DNA of 64,000 bases from Umbilicaria muhlenbergii (GCA_000611775.1 KK106984.1:2579234-2643233); one strand, 5' to 3'. Shown: positions 50,682 to 61,480, counted from the stretch's first letter. The notes: generated from the letters alone by a model not told the origin. Numbers and translations are program-made.

Positions 50682-51414
50682 TGTAAGCATATTATCATGA
50701 GGTGATATCTTAACTAAGAAATTATAAAGTTATGTGACAATAATGACTTAAACTTATAATTGATGATTCATAATAATATGATATTGTTAGTAGGTAGAGA
50801 ATTATTATTAAAAAAGAAAATAAAACACACTTTGACCTCATTATATATTTCTTTTGAAGTTAATCAATCTGAGGAAGATCTCATGAAGCAGTCATCTCAA
50901 TGAAGTTATCTTCATGAGACATCATTAATGATGTTAACTTCTTTAATCACTTTCATGAAGTGCTGAGAGTAATATTCATTAACTGAGTTCTCTTATGAGG
51001 TTGATTTATGTGAAGCAGTCACCTTAATGAAGCTGTCTTCACAAGTTCATTATTAAATCACATCTTTATGAAATGTCATCAATGATGTTGACTCCTCTGA
51101 TCATTTTCATGAAGTGTCAAGAGTGATGTCCTTTGACTGAGCTCTCTTATGAGGTTAATTCATGTGAAGCAGTCACCTTGATGAAGCTGCCTTCACAAGT
51201 TCATTGTTAAATCACACCTCTGTGAGATGTCATCAATGATGTTGACTCCTCTGATCATTTTCATGAAGTGTCAGAAGTGAGATTCATTAGCTGAGTTCTT
51301 TTATGAGGTTGATTCATTAATGAAAGTTACCTTCACAAGGCTGCACTGTTGTTAAACATAATCTTTCTTATCCTGAACTAGCACCTGATGAGTTCTGTAC
51401 ATCAGATGCTTACA
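50682..51414 (-). repeat. E6 LTR B (5' LTR)
   Basis: 733 bp, identical in length to LTR A. Units start near 50885 (shortened, about 129 bp), 51014 and 51168 (154 bp each). It ends GATGCTTACA against the NLR pseudogene. Less mutated at its right end than LTR A. Confidence 0.8.
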
Positions 51415-51883
51415 TTAACCCTGAACCTGAATGTCCTCTGCATCCTCCAGTGGTTGCAACCTATAGGAAGAGAGAAGCTGAGGGATTCACCTTTAAATCA
51501 TTATGTATGAGTGAGAGCTGTGCACTTATCACTCAACTTGTTGAGTGTTATTCACTGACAACTATCGTGATTGACGCGCTCAACAAATGTGACTCAGGAA
51601 AATGACTGAATCTGCTGAAGATGTTGAAAGCAATCCTTCAAGAGTCCTCAGGCTTAATGAAGATCTTTGTGTTGAGTCGTGATGACCAGAACATAGTGTG
51701 CCACCTGCAAGAGTACCCTAATCTTAAGTTAGTGTCTGATAGAAACATGGATGATATTGCATCATTTGTTAAAGCTGAAACCCAAGACCTCATTAAGAGA
51801 AGAGAACTACTCTGTTTCAGTATCAACAAAGAGGATTTGAAGGAGGAAATCATTGATCAGGTCATGAAAGGTGCTAGCAGCAT

Positions 51884-51943
51884 GTAAGTGTTACATCAGG
51901 ACCTCAAGCCTTGTCTGATGTGCTAACACTTCTAATGAACCAG
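51884..51943 (+). other. Spliceosomal intron in the NLR pseudogene
   Basis: 60 nt, GTAAGTG donor, branch-site-like TGCTAACAC at 51921-51929 and CAG acceptor. Splicing joins AT|G TTC CGC TGG, giving ...GASSM-FRWASLQ..., which matches the usual continuation in this NLR family. Size and branch motif are typical of filamentous ascomycetes. Confidence 0.85.
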
Positions 51944-52733
51944 GTTCCGCTGGGCAAGCTTGCAATTGCAAAGCTTGTGTGAAATGAAAACTGATGAAGC
52001 TATTCAAGAGAGGATTGGGTGACTGCCACCTAAATTGAAAGACCTTTATCTTGAGCAATATGAGAAGGCCACCAAGTACGCAGCCGAGGCTGATCACCAA
52101 ATCACAAGAAATGCATTCAGTTGGCTCATCTGTGCTCAAAGGAGATTGAACTCAACAGAATTCCTTACCGCGCTATCAATGACTCCAGGGCGACATTTCA
52201 GTCAAGTAACTATAGATCAGGTCCTGGATATGTGCTGCAACATGATAATCTTTGACAAGGCTCTAGATACATTTTGATTCGCACATCTATCAGTCAGGGA
52301 GTTGTTAGAAAAGCGGCCAGAATTCAGTAACACAGCAACAAACTCCTTGGCTGCAGAGATATACCTCTCTGAGCTGCTAAGCGCTGTTGGCAATCCAAAG
52401 ACGGAAAGGTTGCTCTCAAAACAGGGACAGCCTTTAAGCGACTCAAAGTGTTCACATATTCTAAGCCCGTATTCAACTATATACTGGGCTAGGCATTGTC
52501 AATTGGCAGCTGAACAAGGACTAACGGTTCACTCAGCCGCTTGTTTCTTGATTTCTTGTCTCATGCACTAGATCCAACGCCAGCATTTGTCCTCTGAATT
52601 AGTCAACTTCGAAAAAAAGTGAGCCTTGAAGGAATTGATCAGGAATTGAAAAGTCAATTAAAGGATACTAAAGCTTCACCAACTACAACACTCTTTGTTG
52701 CATGCTCTTTCAATTTCTCCAAAATAATACAAG

Positions 52734-52744
52734 ATCAGATTACT
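52734..52744. repeat. MULE target-site duplication, left (11 bp)
   Basis: ATCAGATTACT, repeated perfectly at 57652-57662. MULEs make 8-11 bp duplications. Deleting 52745-57662 gives a continuous NLR reading frame across the joint (QDQIT | T...). Confidence 0.95.
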
Positions 52745-53120
52745 GGCCTGTCTCAGGGCCGTCACACCTGGGTAGCCACGCCAAAGTGAATTCAGCTACT
52801 CAGCGCCTCCATGCCAGGGTGATCCAGCCGGCTCACATACTAAATTGCTAGCGAAAAACTAGACTCTGCTAGGCAGCTGGTGTCGCCACACCGCCTCAAA
52901 TTTTCGAACTTATTTTCCAGCCATGGTTTTCGGCCATGGTTTTCGGCCATATGGAACGCTTTTTGGACGTTATACAGGTAGGTGAATGGAACACATAACA
53001 TAGAACTAATAGCTTATAGAGATGTCCGCCTCGCCGCCTCGCCGCCTCGCCGCCGCCACCCCCTCACTGCCGCCACCCTACATAACAGCTGGCTCGTCAA
53101 TGCCGCTGTCGCCAACTATC

Positions 53121-53136
53121 ACCCCCCCCCCCCCCC
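53121..53136. repeat. Poly-C run
   Basis: Fifteen consecutive C in the MULE 3' noncoding part. With the nine-G run at 53510-53518 it shows that CpC/GpG survives here, in contrast to the rest of the window. Confidence 0.9.
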
Positions 53137-53188
53137 AAAATCTGAGTAGGCCTCAGCCAACGAAGTGCTGCCCAAATTTCAGCTCGGC

Positions 53189-56100
53189 TTACTCAAACTC
53201 GGAGGCCTTGATCTGGGAGATCTGCTCCTTCCAGCCTGCCTTCTCAAGACCTCACCGGTGTTGCTCAGCGCTCTTTGCCTGCTCCTTCACCTTCTTCTCA
53301 CTCTCCTTCACCTGCTTCTTGCCCTGCTTCTCTTTCTCCTTCGCCTGCTTCTTCTCCTGCTGCTCCTTCTCCTTCGTCTGCTTCTTTGCCTGCCTGCCTT
53401 TCTTCCTCTCTTCTTTCTCGAGCGCGTCCTTTATGCGTTGAAGCTCGCGGGCGTTCTGTGACGCGAGCTTCCTACTTGGTTCCTTTGCCCCGGAGGATTG
53501 CCTTGTGAAGGGGGGGGGCTCACTGTCACTGGAAGAGGAGGAGGAGGACTCAGAGGACTCAGAAGAAGGGTGAAGAGGCTCCTGCTCATTGTCAGAGGTG
53601 GAGTTCAGAGGAGGCTGAGGATGCTCAGAGGAAGGGAGGAAGCCCTGCTCAGCTGGGGAAAGAGGGGTGAACAGGCTGAAGAGGTTGCTGGGGAGTGAGA
53701 GGAAGGGCTGCCCAGGGGTGGAAAGAGAAGGAGGAACCTCAGGAAAGGAAGAGGAGGGTTGACTGAGGGTGGAAGCCCCACTAGCCTTCATTGAGGAGAG
53801 GTTTTGAAAGCCATCCTCACCGCTGTCCTCACCACTGTCCTCGCCGCTGGCCTCACCGCTGGCCTCACCGCTGGTGTTGTTCTTTGCCTCACCGCTGGCC
53901 TCACTGTCTCTGCTGTCTTCCTCCTTGATGTCCTGTCTCTGGCTCTGGCTCCGCTGCTGAGAGTACACCCACTGTCAGGGAGACTCAGGAAGAGACCAGT
54001 CACTGTCACTGTCATGTTGCTGGGGCTGGGGCTGGCTTTTAGGCTGGACTCCAAGGAAGATAACACTATCATCATCAACAGGTGGCAAGGGCTGGCTCCT
54101 GGGCTGGACTTTCATGAAGATGACACTGTTGTCAGCAGTGTCATCATTGTGGGGGTCCCTGGTACTGCTCAGGGCTTGTTGCTGGTCCAATTCCTGCTGC
54201 TGAAAGAACCTTGCCGCCCTCTCCCTGTTCAGCTCAACCTGTCTCTGTGCCCTGGCAGCGTCTCATTCCTTCACCTCCTCTTCTTCTTGAGAGGTCATGG
54301 CCCGCTTCCTGGTGCTCCGTTTGGCCTTGTACTGGCAGTGAGTTGAAGGAGGAAGGGGAGCTGGAAGCTCTAGGGGTAGAGCAGCATCCCTAACCCCTTT
54401 GGCCTGGAATCTCTCAGTGACTCAGGCTGTCACTGTGCTTAGGACAGTAGCAAACTCCCTTTGCTGCAGGACATCAAGTGAGTCAATGGCGTCAATGGAT
54501 TGTATGGCTGTTAATGTTATTAATTCTCATTCATTGTCTCAGAGACAGTCTCCATGTCCTCAATCAAAGGCTTTCTGTCAAAGATGAGTCTCCAAGGCCT
54601 CATCAGGGGTTAGGGCCCGGTTAAACATCATCACTCAGTCTGGAGGAGCCACAGCGGGGCTGTCAATGAGTCAACAGGGGTGGAGAAGAGACAGGGGCAG
54701 TGGGATTCCTTCTTCCACTGCTGCAAACATTCAATGGTGACACAGTAGGCCATATCTCAGGGGTAAAGCGCATGCTGACAAGCAACTAGGACTCTCTGAC
54801 TTTGGCTCAACCTCTGAACCGCTTGCCCTGTCCTTTAAGACGCCGTTACAGAGATGTTCAACCCACACTTTGATCTTCTCCCACTCAGGGCTAAGAAAGT
54901 TGAGGACGTAATGGGTGGTTCAAAAAAGGTAGTGCTTGAAGCCTGCTTGATCAAGCAATCTGAGAGTGGTGTGACAGCTTTTGTCTTCCTCTCTGACCAA
55001 TGTACAGCTCAGGGCAGCGATTTCCTGAGTCAGATGAGCGCAGGCTTCAGAGAGAGACAGCTGTTGATGCAGATTCTTCTTGTTCTTGTGGTGACTGCTC
55101 TCCCCACACTGGGTTGAGTGAACCTCAAGGTTAGGGTAGGTTTGAGTGTATGCTCTGACAAATTGATGCTCCTTGCTGAATCAATTCTTGTTCAAGTACT
55201 CCTTCTCCTTGTCTTGCACGTTTGAAAGCAAGGCTGCCTGATTAACGCGGAGGGTATTCAGATCAGAAGACTTGATGTACACTCATATGAAGTCAGCAAT
55301 TTCTCTCTGCTGAGCTTCAGTATACCGCCCTGCCTGGAGCAGTCTTAGCTTCATGTTTTCAGCAGCGTGCTGCTCACAAAGCTGAAGAATTACCCCCCCT
55401 TCATTAGGGTTTCCACCGGCCTGGACTTGAGCAGTCTCCTTTTGAGCCATATGAGCAATGAGACCTTTCACCTGGTCTCTGACAAGAACTTGAGGCTTAG
55501 AGCAATTGTTGTACCAGTATAAGTTGTCCATACATTCATCCATATAGTTGAAAGCCTCCGCTGACTCAGAAAGCATAAAGGAATAGCCAAAATTGAAGGA
55601 TTTTCCAGTATTATGTATTCCCACAACGCTTGAAAGGGGCATACAAAGCTGATTGATGTTGAATGTAGCATCAGTAATTGCCACAAAGCCTCTGATGAAC
55701 CTCTGAGCTAGGGTTATCTGCTCTGAAGAGCAAAAAAACACCTGCTCCACCACCCGTTTTGTCTGCTCACCAGTTGCCGGATCTACCACATACTTCACCT
55801 TAATGCGGACATGGAAACCCTCCATTTCCAGGCTTTGAATAAGCAAATCCACCTGCTGCTGCTGCGAGAGCTTCCCTTGAGATCAAATCAAGTTATAGAA
55901 ATCCTTGTTTTCTATAGAAAGACCTTCCTGGTAAAGCATTTGACTGAAGGCGCGGTGAGACTGTCCTGCAGCGCGGTGGGTTATAGCCCTAGCTACCATC
56001 AGGGCAAAATCAGGGTGTCAGGGCTTTGTCAGGTGGTGGCTGAATGAGTTCAGCATAAGGGGGTGATTATGAGTATTGTTGGTAATGCCTATAAGCCACA

Positions 56101-57425
56101 CTCTCTCATCAGGGTTGGATGGAACCGCACAGTAGGAGGCATAAACAGCATATGAGCTGTGAGCATTCAGTGTACAGAACTCACCAGGTGCTAGTTCAGA
56201 ATAGGAAAGGTTATGCTTAGCAACAGCACAGCCTTGTGAAGGTAACTTTTATTAGTGAATCAACCTCACAAGAGAACTCAGTCAATGAATCTCACTCTCA
56301 GCACTTTATGAAAGTGGTCAGAGGAGTTAATATCATTGATGACACCTCATGAAGGTGTGATTTAACAATGAACTTGTGAAGGCAGCTTCATCAAGGTGAC
56401 TGCTTCATGTGAATCAACCTCATAAAGAAACTTAGTTAATGAATCTTATTCCTGACACTTTATGAAAGTGATCAAAGGAGTCAACATCATTGATGACACC
56501 TTATGAAGATGTGATGTAACAATGAACTTGTGAAGATAGCTTCATTGAGGTGATTACTTCACATGAATCAACCTCACAAGAGAGCTCAGTCAAAGAACAT
56601 CATTCTCAGCACTTCATAAAAATGATTAAAGGAGTTAACATCATTGATGACATCTCATGAAAATGTGATTCAACAATGAACTTATGAAGACAGCTTCACT
56701 GAGGTGACTGCTTCACATGAATTAATCTCATAAAGAAACTCAGTTAATGAATATTATTCTTGACACTTCATGAAAGTGATTAAAGAAGTTAACATCATTG
56801 ATGATGTCTCATGAAGATAACTTTATTACAGTGATTGCTTCATGAGACCTTCCTCAGACTGATTAACTTTAAAAAGAATATATAATGAGGTCAGAGCATG
56901 TTTTATTTTCTTTTTTAATAATAATTCTCTACCTACTAACAATATCATACTATTGTGAATCATCAACCTTAAGTTTAAATCATTATTGTCACATAACTTT
57001 ATAATTCCTTAGTTAAAATATCACCTCATGATAATATGCTTACATGAGTAGTCTTTTTAATTTGTTTTTATCTCTCTTTTTTATTCTTCTTTTATTAAAT
57101 TTTAAGAATTCTTTGTCTCCTTGTTATGATGCATGCATTTAAGTTAAATTCTCTTCTCAGTCATACTTTTCACTACAAGAACAAAGCTTTGATTAAAAGC
57201 TCAGTTTGTAAAATGCTTCTTAACCTCTTCACAGTCACTCACCTGCTCATTAAAGTTAAAGTGTAAAAGATGAGAGACAGAAAGCTGCTCAAGTACTTTA
57301 AAAAAAGTGTCAATGTTCTCAGAGACAACAAAGGCTGAGGCTTGCATACTGATGATGAAATCTGAGTGTAAAAGAGCTGTATTTATTATCTGAATAATGT
57401 TATGAGAGGCTTTCAAAACCCTCAA
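53189..57425 (-). pseudogene. MULE transposase, interrupted by solo LTR
   Basis: Would cut and paste the MULE in the nucleus. One minus-strand frame runs from ATG at 57425 to TAA at 53189-53191, the solo LTR (892 bp with its duplication) being removed without a frame change. N-terminal WRKY/GCM1-FAR1-like finger: WLKC-type Cys near 57150, YASYC near 56130, NNTHNHP near 56085. MULE catalytic domain: ITDATFNI (first Asp, about 55670), VLVRDQVKGL (second Asp, about 55478), C-x2-H in LCEQHAAEN near 55370. The C-terminal half is hydrophilic: two DDSVIFLGVQP-type motifs (about 54060-54160), SGEASGED repeats, a Ser/Glu run, then a KEKEQQEKKQ coiled coil (53255-53420). From 56157 to 53192 I count 16 stops, all TGA. 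Right of the LTR, stops include several TAA. Confidence 0.9.
56158..57044 (+). mobile_element. Solo LTR of E6 family inside the MULE transposase
   Basis: 887 bp, the reverse complement of LTRs A/B in orientation, TGTGAGCATT...GCTTACA on plus. It is 154 bp longer than A and B, exactly one additional tandem unit. Flanked by TGAGC (56153-56157) and TGAGT (57045-57049), a 5-bp duplication with one C/T difference. Removing the LTR and one flank joins transposase codons in frame (KDYS | YAVYASYC). Its left end is less mutated than its right. Confidence 0.85.
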
Positions 57426-57958
57426 GTTTTATATAATAAACTGCTTTATTTTCATTCCCTTGAAATACATCTGTTCTTGAATTTTCTTGCAGTCTGATCA
57501 TCTTCTTTAAGCTCTTCATGACAGTTGAGCATGCACAGGCATCATTCACCTGTCATTAAATTTTGATGTGATGATGATACCTCATGTGACTTACACTTTA
57601 CTGAGTTGAGTCTTGTGTGACTACTCAGGTGTGACAGCTCTGAGACAGGTCATCAGATTACTACATAAACTTTTCAATCAAACTTTATTAATAATTACAG
57701 TTTGACTTCTCTACAGGTGACTGTGAATCACAGCAGTTATGAAGTTGTTTCAATGTTGATATCTGAAGAGCATATAGAAATCACAAAGAATGTAATCAAG
57801 ACAGCAGCAGAGAACTAAAAAAGTGAAAAGAAAATCATGACACTTCTACTTGACTGACAAGAAGCAGACATTCAGATTATAAAAGATGTGATTAAAGCAA
57901 CAGCAAGAAACAAATATAATGAAAAAAAAATCATGATACTTTTACTTAACTGATGAGG

Positions 57959-58925
57959 CATCCGCAACTTGGCAGCCCGCTCAAAAATAAGGTTTTAGTT
58001 AATAGTACTTTATGTGCTCAGAGCACTCTCTGAGCAGTAAATGAGCTCATACAAATTTTACACTTTAAATAACTATTATACCTTTATGAATAATAAGAAA
58101 CTTTTTATTGAAAAGTTTTAAATCTCTTTATTCTGTACACTTTACAAACTAAAGATTTCTTCATAAGTTTTAATTTGCAATAGTTATGAATTAAAAAACT
58201 TTTAACTAATTATAAATATATTAGCATATTGAATAACTATTGCGCTTTTATACTTATAATATAACTTTCAGTTTATAAGTTGTAGAGAATAAGCTGTTTA
58301 AGAGTTTTCTTATACAAAGTTTCTTTTTATGTGTTGTTGTTGTTGAGTTATTCAAAAAGTCATTAAAAGTCTATTTATTAATTTGAAAGATTTTTCGCTG
58401 TTGAAAACTTGAATTAAATATAACTTAACTTGAATTAAATATAACTTAACAACAACTGCAGTTATGAAGAAACTTTTAATTTAACATTAATAGATAATAC
58501 TGTTTTTTATAATTTATGCATTGAAAGTTTCTTCATATCTGTTGAGGTGCAAAAGTTATTAAAGTGTGTAAATTTTTAAGTGATGAAAATCTTGAAGTTC
58601 TTTAAATATTCAGAACTCAACACTTATACAGTGCTTTCAGACTCAACAAATCATGATTTTTTATTGCAGAAAAGTGAATTTTAGCAAAAGTTTACTTATT
58701 ATAAGTTTTACTGTTATTATAACACTGTGTGTGTACTTGTTTAAACAATTGTTTTAATAATGTTTTTTTATCACAAAATTTTGATGTTCCGCTCAAGATT
58801 TAAGGTTGAGCTCAAAGTGCTCAGAGGGTGCTAAGAGTGACTGTTAGCTGAGATATGAGATCAGAAGCTCAGAGCGCTCAAAGTGCTAAAAATTAACTCA
58901 GAGTTAACTTGCTAAATTGCTGATG
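57959..58925. mobile_element. Short DNA element (DE), copy 2, in the NLR
   Basis: 967 bp, same orientation as 44199-45318. Ends CATCCGCAACTTGGCAG and, on the minus strand, CATCAGCAATTTAGCAA (13 of 17 matching). It has lost about 172 bp covering the right arm of the internal hairpin and gained a duplicate of CTTGAATTAAATATAACTTA near 58410-58448. Flanked by GG (57957-57958) and AG (58926-58927). Deleting the element with one dinucleotide restores the NLR frame through TGA-TGA-GGA-GCA-GAC. Confidence 0.7.
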
Positions 58926-59480
58926 AGAGCAGACATTCAGATCACAAAAGATGTGATTACTGCAGCTGCAATAAATGAGCAGGAGGAAGTCTTGCAACTT
59001 GTTAATAAACAGCTTAAAATTCTGTCTTTTAAAGAGAGATGAGTTTCAATCACTCAGTTTTATAATGCAGCAAAGACTGAAGATGTGAATACAATCTGAA
59101 GATTATTAATATTTGAAATTAAACCTGACCTTAAAAGCTTTAAAAATGTATCACCTTTTTGAATAGCAGCAGCAAATGAGAACCTTGTGATAATCAAAAT
59201 ACTGCTTAATACACAAGTGATCAACATTAATTTAAAAAGCACAGCTAGATGAGCTTCTGTATTTTAAGCATCAGCAAAGAATCATGAACATATTCTGAGT
59301 CTGCTGTTAAAAGCAAAGGTAAATTCTAGCTTTGCAGATGAAGATGATCAAACATCAATTTCAATAATCAAGCAGAGTAAGCATGACAAGGTTGTAAATA
59401 TGTTAAGCAGTAAATGAGTTATTGAAGATGAAAACTTCCTCTTTTACCCTAATATGCAAAAGCAGATATAACAAAAGATA

Positions 59481-60159
59481 ATAACACAGTATCATTATAA
59501 TTTACTTAAAAACTCTTGTTTCTGACTCACATTATACTCATCAAGATCACTACTATGGCTCTGACAGGTTTAAATATGACAGTGAGCTTAAAAGATAAGA
59601 GGGCAGAGGCAGAGGTTAAAAAACATTCATAATGAATCTTACCTCAGTTAACTCAGACCTCATTCTGAAAAGATTTGTTAACATGCATCACTCTGACAAA
59701 ATCATGAAGTTAACTTGTTCAAATAACTTTTCTTCATAAGGTCTGAGTGTGTTATTGGCAAATATGCTCTGAAATCACTTCACTTAAAGTAATTTAATTT
59801 AATGCAGTGCTCAGATATATCTCCTGTGAATATTTAAGAAATACATGTAAATTACTGAAACACTTATAAAATAAAAAACATATGAGTCATCTACAGAGAA
59901 ACATAAGCTTAAATCATAATCACAAGTCATGTAAGTGCATTATATGAGCAGCTGCAAAGATTTATATTCTTTATTATTAATTTCACCTGACCTCAACTTT
60001 TAACATTTAAGAAAGCAAAGTCTTTAAACTTCTGTAAAAAGAAATGCTCTCTTGAGTCTGATTAAGCCTCACTTATGTCATGTCAGAGTCAGTGTCAGTA
60101 TGTTTAAATAATGTTTTAAACATACTGACATTTTTATTCTCCTCTTCCTCATTCAAGTT
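59481..60159. other. AT-rich stretch, nothing recognised
   Basis: Downstream of the NLR ankyrin region. Short stop-laden frames only. A minus-strand reading leads into the unit at 60160 (SVKSFINLNEEEENKNVSMF), so part of it may belong to that unidentified gene. Confidence 0.4.
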
Positions 60160-61047
60160 GATGAATGACTTAACACTTATCAGACGCTTTGAGGATCTGT
60201 GATTAAAAATCTCATGACAGTGAGCTTGTGATCTTGTGTTATATTAGTCAACTGTAGCTCCTCAAGTTTAATAATTCAAGTGATACTTGCTTGTTGATTC
60301 AACATCTTGTGCTGCAGTTGAAGGAGAAGTTCTCACTGATATTCTTTTATCATTAAGAGCCTGATCAGTCTTGAGTGCAGCATTAATCACACTCAGAGCA
60401 TGAAGCTGAGCCTCTGTGAAAAGAGATGAAGAAGAGAAGAAGAAAAGAGTTTATCATGATGATTTTGAAATAATAATGAAAAGCTTTTAAGTGAACAGTC
60501 CTGCTATGATCTTGATGTCATTATCAGAGTCATCATCAAGGTTGATAACATTGTCATTCAACTTCAGAGTGATAATCTTGTTCATGAGCTCTCAGTTCAA
60601 GCTGATGAATGACTCAACACTTATCAGACACTTCAAGAATTCATGATTAAAAATCTCACAGCAGTGAGCTTGTGATCTTGTGTTATATTAGTCAACTGTA
60701 GCTCCTCAAGTTTAATAATTCAAGTGATACTTGCTTGTTGATTCAACATCTTGTGCTGCAGTTGAAGGAGAAGTTCTCACTGATATTCTTTTATCATTAA
60801 GAGCCTGATCAGTCTTGAGTGCAGCATTAATCACACTCAGAGCATGAAGCTGAGCCTCTGTGAAAAGAGATGAAGAAGAGAAGAAGAAAAGAGTTTATCA
60901 TGATGATTTTGAAATAATAATGAAAAGCTTTTAAGTGAACAGTCCTGCTATGATCTTGATGTCATTATCAGAGTCATCATCAAGGTTGATAACATTGTCA
61001 TTCAACTTCAGAGTGATAATCTTGTTCATGAATTCTTTGAGAGTAAA
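60160..61047. repeat. 444-bp tandem duplication
   Basis: Units 60160-60603 and 60604-61047. The first about 70 bp differ, the remainder is practically identical, so the duplication is recent compared with U2 or has been homogenised. Confidence 0.9.
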
Positions 61048-61480
61048 TTTGCTCTTCATCTTGAACTTAATGAAAACAGTTAAATATGACTTTTCTGTTG
61101 ACTGAGGATTCTGCTTACTTTATTAAATGTTATAATGATAATCATGTTCTTTACTCATTAACATTCTTGTAATCTTGTCTTCAATACTCTCAGTGACTTT
61201 AACTTTGCATCAAGATTTCAAGAATTGTATGACTTTTCTCCTCTGAACTCTTCACATAAGGTGCTTCAATTGTTGAGGTTCATCAGTGCAGCAACAACAT
61301 TCATCACATGATTCTCTGTGTATGAGAGTTTGATAATGCCTTGCAGCAACAAGTGCCTGATATGAGCTCAGATGAGGCTGATGTAGTGTTGAATGAAATG
61401 CATTTATAAATGATTGATCCTCACAACATAACAGAATGCATTAATGTTAATGACATTAAAAACATTCTGTAGATCATGAG
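60160..61480 (-). pseudogene. Unidentified minus-strand coding-like unit U1 with 444-bp tandem duplication
   Basis: Minus-strand frames with TGA at likely Trp positions: RHLLLQGIIKLSYTENHVMN and VVAALMNLNN at about 61270-61340, LKSLRVLKTRLQEC near 61170-61200, then NVINLDDDSDNDIKII and SSSLFTEAQLHALSVINAAL. The last part is repeated because 60160-60603 is duplicated at 60604-61047 (444 bp = 148 codons, in frame). A diverged relative, U2, lies at 62145-63002. I do not recognise the protein. Coding character is inferred from repeat conservation and codon-sized duplication. Confidence 0.45.

Larger units (their letters stand above)
29353..51414 (-). mobile_element. E6: chromodomain Gypsy with repeat-bearing LTRs
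   Basis: Minus-strand Gypsy of about 7.8 kb once E2 and E5 are removed. LTRs A (29353-29564 plus 36498-37018) and B (50682-51414) are each exactly 733 bp, TGTAAG...CACA/TACA. A purine tract, AAAGGGGACGGGGCAA on the minus strand, sits immediately beside LTR A (37019-37034), marking A as the 3' LTR. The outer flanks differ (GCAGG and TTAAC), so there is no target duplication and one end is probably recombined. Coding order from right to left: gag, RT, [E5], RNase H/integrase, chromodomain, acidic C-terminal extension. Confidence 0.8.
52745..57651 (-). mobile_element. Mutator-like element (MULE)
   Basis: 4,907 bp, about 4,015 bp without the solo LTR. Terminal inverted repeats of about 33 bp: left GGCCTGTCTCAGGGCCGTCA then CACCTGGGTAGCC. 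The right end, read inward, is GACCTGTCTCAGAGCTGTCA then CACCTGAGTAGTC. All five differences are C-to-T (or G-to-A) at CpC or CpG. 11-bp target duplication. It encodes one minus-strand transposase. The left terminal region has direct repeats of CCATGGTTTTCGG (about 52921-52950) and GCCTC units (about 53029-53055). Confidence 0.95.
51415..59480 (+). pseudogene. NACHT-ankyrin NLR pseudogene, split by MULE and DE
   Basis: Fungal NLR (STAND-type signalling ATPase; incompatibility/immune-like role inferred from family). Pieces: 51415-51883, intron 51884-51943, 51944-52744, 57663-57958, 58926-59480. The NACHT Walker B region reads LTTIVIDALNKCD (about 51560-51600), then KIFVLSRDDQNIVCHLQEYP and FVKAETQDLI (51660-51800). 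After the intron come FRWASLQLQSLCE, LPPKLKDLYLEQYEK and AHLSVRELLEK. The 3' part has repeats LLLD...ADIQI.KDVIKA (57810-57930) and ankyrin-like PFxIAAANENLVIIKILLN (59155-59215). Stops at 51603, 52020, 52275 and 52597 are TGA, at likely Arg or Trp codons. A one-base deletion near 52516 shifts frame. The N-terminus with the P-loop is missing: LTR B begins where it should be. Confidence 0.8.

Noticed and set aside
53022-53698. Plus-strand open frames at 53022-53441, 53165-53461, 53275-53508 and 53498-53698
   Set aside because: Pro-, Leu- and Ser-rich low-complexity shadows of the MULE transposase coiled-coil and Ser/Glu tail on the opposite strand.
53804-54346. Plus-strand 180-codon open frame
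   Set aside because: Antisense shadow of the GC-richer transposase tail. The minus-strand frame continues on both sides and has the domain content.
50682-57044. LTR B and LTR C as long terminal inverted repeats of the MULE
   Set aside because: They are inverted and flank the MULE region, but the true MULE ends were found at 52745 and 57651 with an 11-bp duplication. LTR B pairs with LTR A in length and carries E6's primer side. LTR C has its own 5-bp duplication inside the transposase gene.
57950-58927. hAT-type 8-bp duplication CTGATGAG around the DNA element
   Set aside because: CTGATGAG occurs on both sides of copy 2, but CTGATG is also the right end of copy 1, and CAT(C/T)C is the left end of both. 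It is therefore mostly part of the element's inverted repeat. A 2-bp duplication fits both copies and both restored frames.
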